Shown here: positions 62,701 to 64,000 of the stretch, in pieces
Position numbering within the stretch: position 1 is the first letter of the stretch
Layout of the letters: each line of letters begins with the position of its first letter
Source: Rostratula benghalensis
Taxonomy: Eukaryota; Chordata; Aves; Charadriiformes; Rostratulidae
Reading direction: 5' to 3'
Length of the DNA: 64,000 nt
NCBI GenBank assembly: GCA_013399305.1
Contig: VXAI01000306.1
Span: 317,169 to 381,168 of the forward strand
Program-made: the position numbers and the translations under genes
The notes under the pieces: model-generated
Seen by the model: the letters and a program-made list of their open reading frames with translations, nothing else
What the model was told of the DNA's origin: nothing
Databases searched by the model: none

Positions 62701-63858
62701 GCTTGATTTACTGGTGCCACATAAAGCAACAAGGCAGATATATTCCACAGCACTCAGATTTGCAGCATATGCCACTATCACAAAAATAGCTAAGAGAGAA
62801 GCTGGGATAAGTATCTCGCACAGATACAGTTCCAGCACTGACATAAGATCTTCCAGTGCCTTGGGAAAGTCACTGAACTTCTCTGTCTCAAGTATGCCTG
62901 GCCAGATAGCCGAAAAAATAAGCATTCTGTATGCTAAAGGAGTGCTGTGAAAAATATTTAAAGAGCTGCCTGCCAACAAACTACTTCTTAGCAATATCCC
63001 TTGCTTGGGGAGATTTATTTTTTAAACACTGAACAATTGCATGGTAAAGAGTTTCAGTGCCTGTGTAATCTGATACGCTCCAGTGTGGCCATTCCTAGGT
63101 TTAAAGGCTCTGCAGGATAAAATAAGTCTCAGGAAACTTCACGGACAAGCCCCAAACTCTTTGGGAGAAGAGGCTGCCTGCCAACAGCTCTCAGAAACTT
63201 GTAGACAATTTAAGAGCCACCCGGTGCCAGGAAATCAGTCACCAAGGCAAGACACGGCCTGCTCTGCAGGCTTCAAAGAAAATAACTGATCACAAATAAC
63301 AAGTTTCCAAGTTTTGGTTTTTTTAACAGGACTGCACAGATCAGCTAAAACACCACAGCCTAAGAGACCACCAGAAGCCCATTTTGAGCATAAATGCTTG
63401 AGACAGAGCCTTTTCATAAGCTATCATAGCAGATCCTGCTTGCTCCTCTTCCTTCCTTGTATGTTTTTAGCAAGAACCTCTTGAATATATGAAAATGTAC
63501 CGTGTTTTGTCCCATCACAGGTTAAAATGTTACATATGCAGCCAACCTGCCTGTAAGTTCTCCTAAAACTGTGTTACTACAGTTAACAAATCACAATGGT
63601 ATTGACACTCCAGTTCTTTGTTAAAATAGGTTGTGAAACTAAACTATCACAATGAAAAAACTACACTCTCCAAGCAATTCAAACTTGCATTTAGACATGG
63701 CGAGATGCTGGGCAGATTTTACGGCAGAGATCAAAAATAAAACAGTTTTACCATTCGTAAAAAAAATCTGTAGTTTCCAATACTCTTCTTCGGTCAGAAA
63801 TTTCAAGTCTTTCTGGCGTTCCTTCAACAGATCTTGTTTATCCAAAATCCATTGTAAA
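47724..63858 (-). CDS. CCNC: CCNC, cyclin C (all but the first coding exon)
   Basis: Cyclin C is the regulatory partner of CDK8/CDK19 in the Mediator kinase module and is nuclear, with a known stress-linked role at mitochondria. Eleven minus-strand exons join in phase: 63858-63752, 60046-59962, 59717-59648, 58099-58048, 55236-55181, 53910-53875, 51819-51728, 50979-50912, 50556-50477, 48537-48419, 47778-47724. Together with the 11 N-terminal residues expected from the missing first exon they give 283 residues, the family's usual length. The cyclin box includes the LASKVEEF motif (Lys and Glu that contact the CDK), the second repeat spans about 150-245, and the tail is Pro/Lys-rich ([10 protein letters not shown]) then Ser/Gln-rich to the TAA. 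Only a few conservative differences from my memory of the human protein are seen (for example [14 protein letters not shown]). The right window edge cuts the 5' end. Confidence 0.97.
48419..48537 (-). CDS. CCNC: CCNC coding exon 11
   Basis: 119 bp, acceptor AATCAG|ATTTTAG, donor CAAACAG|GTACTG. Encodes [20 protein letters not shown] and on to the Pro/Lys-rich KPKPPPN that begins the disordered tail. Confidence 0.96.
49062..49112. repeat. ATT-rich simple repeat with hairpin
   Basis: Imperfect TAT/ATT trinucleotide run in a CCNC intron. Its right part has perfect 10-bp arms, ATTATTATAT (49090-49099) and ATATAATAAT (49102-49111), separated by AC. Confidence 0.85.
50477..50556 (-). CDS. CCNC: CCNC coding exon 10
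   Basis: 80 bp, acceptor TTTGCAG|CTTGCC, donor GAAAAG|GTACTC. Encodes [20 protein letters not shown] then SVDMEK. Confidence 0.95.
50912..50979 (-). CDS. CCNC: CCNC coding exon 9
   Basis: 68 bp, acceptor GCACAG|GAGGATAG, donor GCTCTAG|GTAAGT. Encodes [20 protein letters not shown] then AL. Confidence 0.95.
51728..51819 (-). CDS. CCNC: CCNC coding exon 8
   Basis: 92 bp, acceptor TCCTAG|GACTGC, donor GCATG|GTAATG. Encodes [20 protein letters not shown] and [10 protein letters not shown]; the Trp codon is split over the intron. The GTAATG donor is weaker than its neighbours. Confidence 0.95.
52515..52866 (+). mobile_element. CR1 LINE fragment with internal deletion
   Basis: Closely follows the copy at 4005-4492 (same GGTGCCCAGTGACAGGACAA and CACAAACTTG blocks) but lacks roughly 90 bases between GAGGGTGGCAG and the CTGCTTTGGCAG-equivalent part, so the ORF2 end is lost. 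Same orientation as the other copy. Confidence 0.86.
53262..53392. repeat. Inverted tRNA-like old repeat (SINE-like)
   Basis: Two arms (about 53268-53319 and 53326-53382) are imperfect reverse complements of each other. Each has a Pol III B-box-like run; on the minus strand GGGTTTGAATCC is clear, and TTAxAGCAxxATCT in the left arm looks like a tRNA-derived A-box side. It resembles widespread old amniote repeats with a palindromic, tRNA-like body; I cannot name the family. Confidence 0.5.
53875..53910 (-). CDS. CCNC: CCNC coding exon 7 (36-bp microexon-sized)
   Basis: 36 bp, acceptor TTGCAG|ATACTAG, donor TTAATG|GTAAGT. Encodes [12 protein letters not shown], exactly 12 codons in phase 0, the helix at the start of the second cyclin repeat. 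Confidence 0.94.
55181..55236 (-). CDS. CCNC: CCNC coding exon 6
   Basis: 56 bp, acceptor CTGTAG|TGAAAAC, donor AACCAT|GTAAGT. Encodes [18 protein letters not shown] after a split Leu codon. Confidence 0.94.
58048..58099 (-). CDS. CCNC: CCNC coding exon 5
   Basis: 52 bp, acceptor CTTTAG|GAATTTG, donor GTAT|GTAAGT. Encodes [17 protein letters not shown]. Short, but both splice sites and phases fit the neighbours. Confidence 0.94.
58207..58261. repeat. T/C-rich tract
   Basis: Long pyrimidine run (T blocks split by CCCC) in a CCNC intron on the plus strand; it is a purine run in the CCNC transcript, so it is not an acceptor tract. Confidence 0.85.
59648..59717 (-). CDS. CCNC: CCNC coding exon 4
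   Basis: 70 bp, acceptor TTTCAG|ATATTCC, donor GTAGAG|GTATGA. Encodes [20 protein letters not shown] then KVE; the Lys-Val-Glu is the conserved CDK-contact motif of cyclins. Confidence 0.95.
59962..60046 (-). CDS. CCNC: CCNC coding exon 3
   Basis: 85 bp, acceptor TTTAAAG|TTATCC, donor GCCAG|GTAGGA. Encodes [20 protein letters not shown] then YFKRFYA, the first cyclin-box helices. Confidence 0.95.
60047..63751 (-). other. CCNC intron between coding exons 2 and 3
   Basis: 3.7-kb intron. A GC-richer patch at about 62150-62480 has short open frames on both strands with no recognisable protein. No CR1 copy is recognised. Confidence 0.65.
63752..63858 (-). CDS. CCNC: CCNC coding exon 2
   Basis: 107 bp, acceptor TTTTAG|TTTACAATGG, donor ACGAATG|GTAAAA. 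The first base completes the Tyr codon from the exon outside the window; it encodes [20 protein letters not shown] and on to [10 protein letters not shown], the N-terminal helices of cyclin C. Confidence 0.95.
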
Positions 63859-64000
63859 CTAAAAGAGAGGAAAATAATGTCAGCAACTCTTCGTCAATGA
63901 GTTGGACAAAGTTATTGAGTGTCCCCCATGCAAACCAGCCACGGATTGTGGCCAGGGGCTGAAGGGCTAGTGGCCTTTAAGGTAGCCACACACAGTCTTC
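63859..64000 (-). other. CCNC intron 1 (cut by window edge)
   Basis: Starts with the pyrimidine-rich acceptor of coding exon 2; the first coding exon is not in the window. Confidence 0.75.

Noticed and set aside
1..64000. Possibility of a new multi-gene system
   Set aside because: All convincing coding sequence belongs to three known, functionally unrelated vertebrate genes in conserved order; the rest is introns, CR1 remnants and simple repeats.

Overview
The window is ordinary vertebrate nuclear DNA, almost certainly from a bird. It has large introns, GT-AG splice sites, two CpG-island promoters and at least nine fragments of CR1 LINEs that end in the avian-type ATTCTATGA 3' motif. No prokaryotic, phage or CRISPR-like structure is present. 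One ambiguous base (n) sits at 22350. The order USP45 - TSTD3 - CCNC matches the gene order I recall from human chromosome 6q16, so this is a conserved syntenic block. The gene calls come from translating spliced exons and comparing them with remembered vertebrate proteins; no search was run.

Left part (1-38.3 kb, minus strand): the 5' two-fifths of USP45, a ubiquitin-specific protease. Eight coding exons lie in phase at 29676-29775, 27510-27679, 25818-25921, 25221-25321, 15714-15859, 14309-14404, 11737-11867 and 262-349. They encode the start, a UBP-type zinc finger, the catalytic Cys box and the QQD box. The His-box half lies beyond base 1. A non-coding first exon probably ends at 38252 inside a CpG island.

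Middle part (41.3-44.2 kb, plus strand): a complete four-exon TSTD3 gene (159 codons) for a single-domain rhodanese, with its own CpG island and a canonical poly(A) signal. USP45 and TSTD3 are divergent, with about 3.3 kb between their promoters.

Right part (about 46-64 kb, minus strand): CCNC (cyclin C). Eleven coding exons rebuild residues 11/12 to 283 without a break; only the first coding exon lies beyond base 64000. TSTD3 and CCNC are convergent.

The three genes are not an operon-like unit: they act in deubiquitination, sulfur transfer and the Mediator CDK8 kinase module. I found no undescribed biological system. The items most worth a second look are an inverted, tRNA-like old repeat in a CCNC intron, a 96-bp tandem duplication, an in-frame alternative 5' end for TSTD3, and several hairpin-forming sequences.
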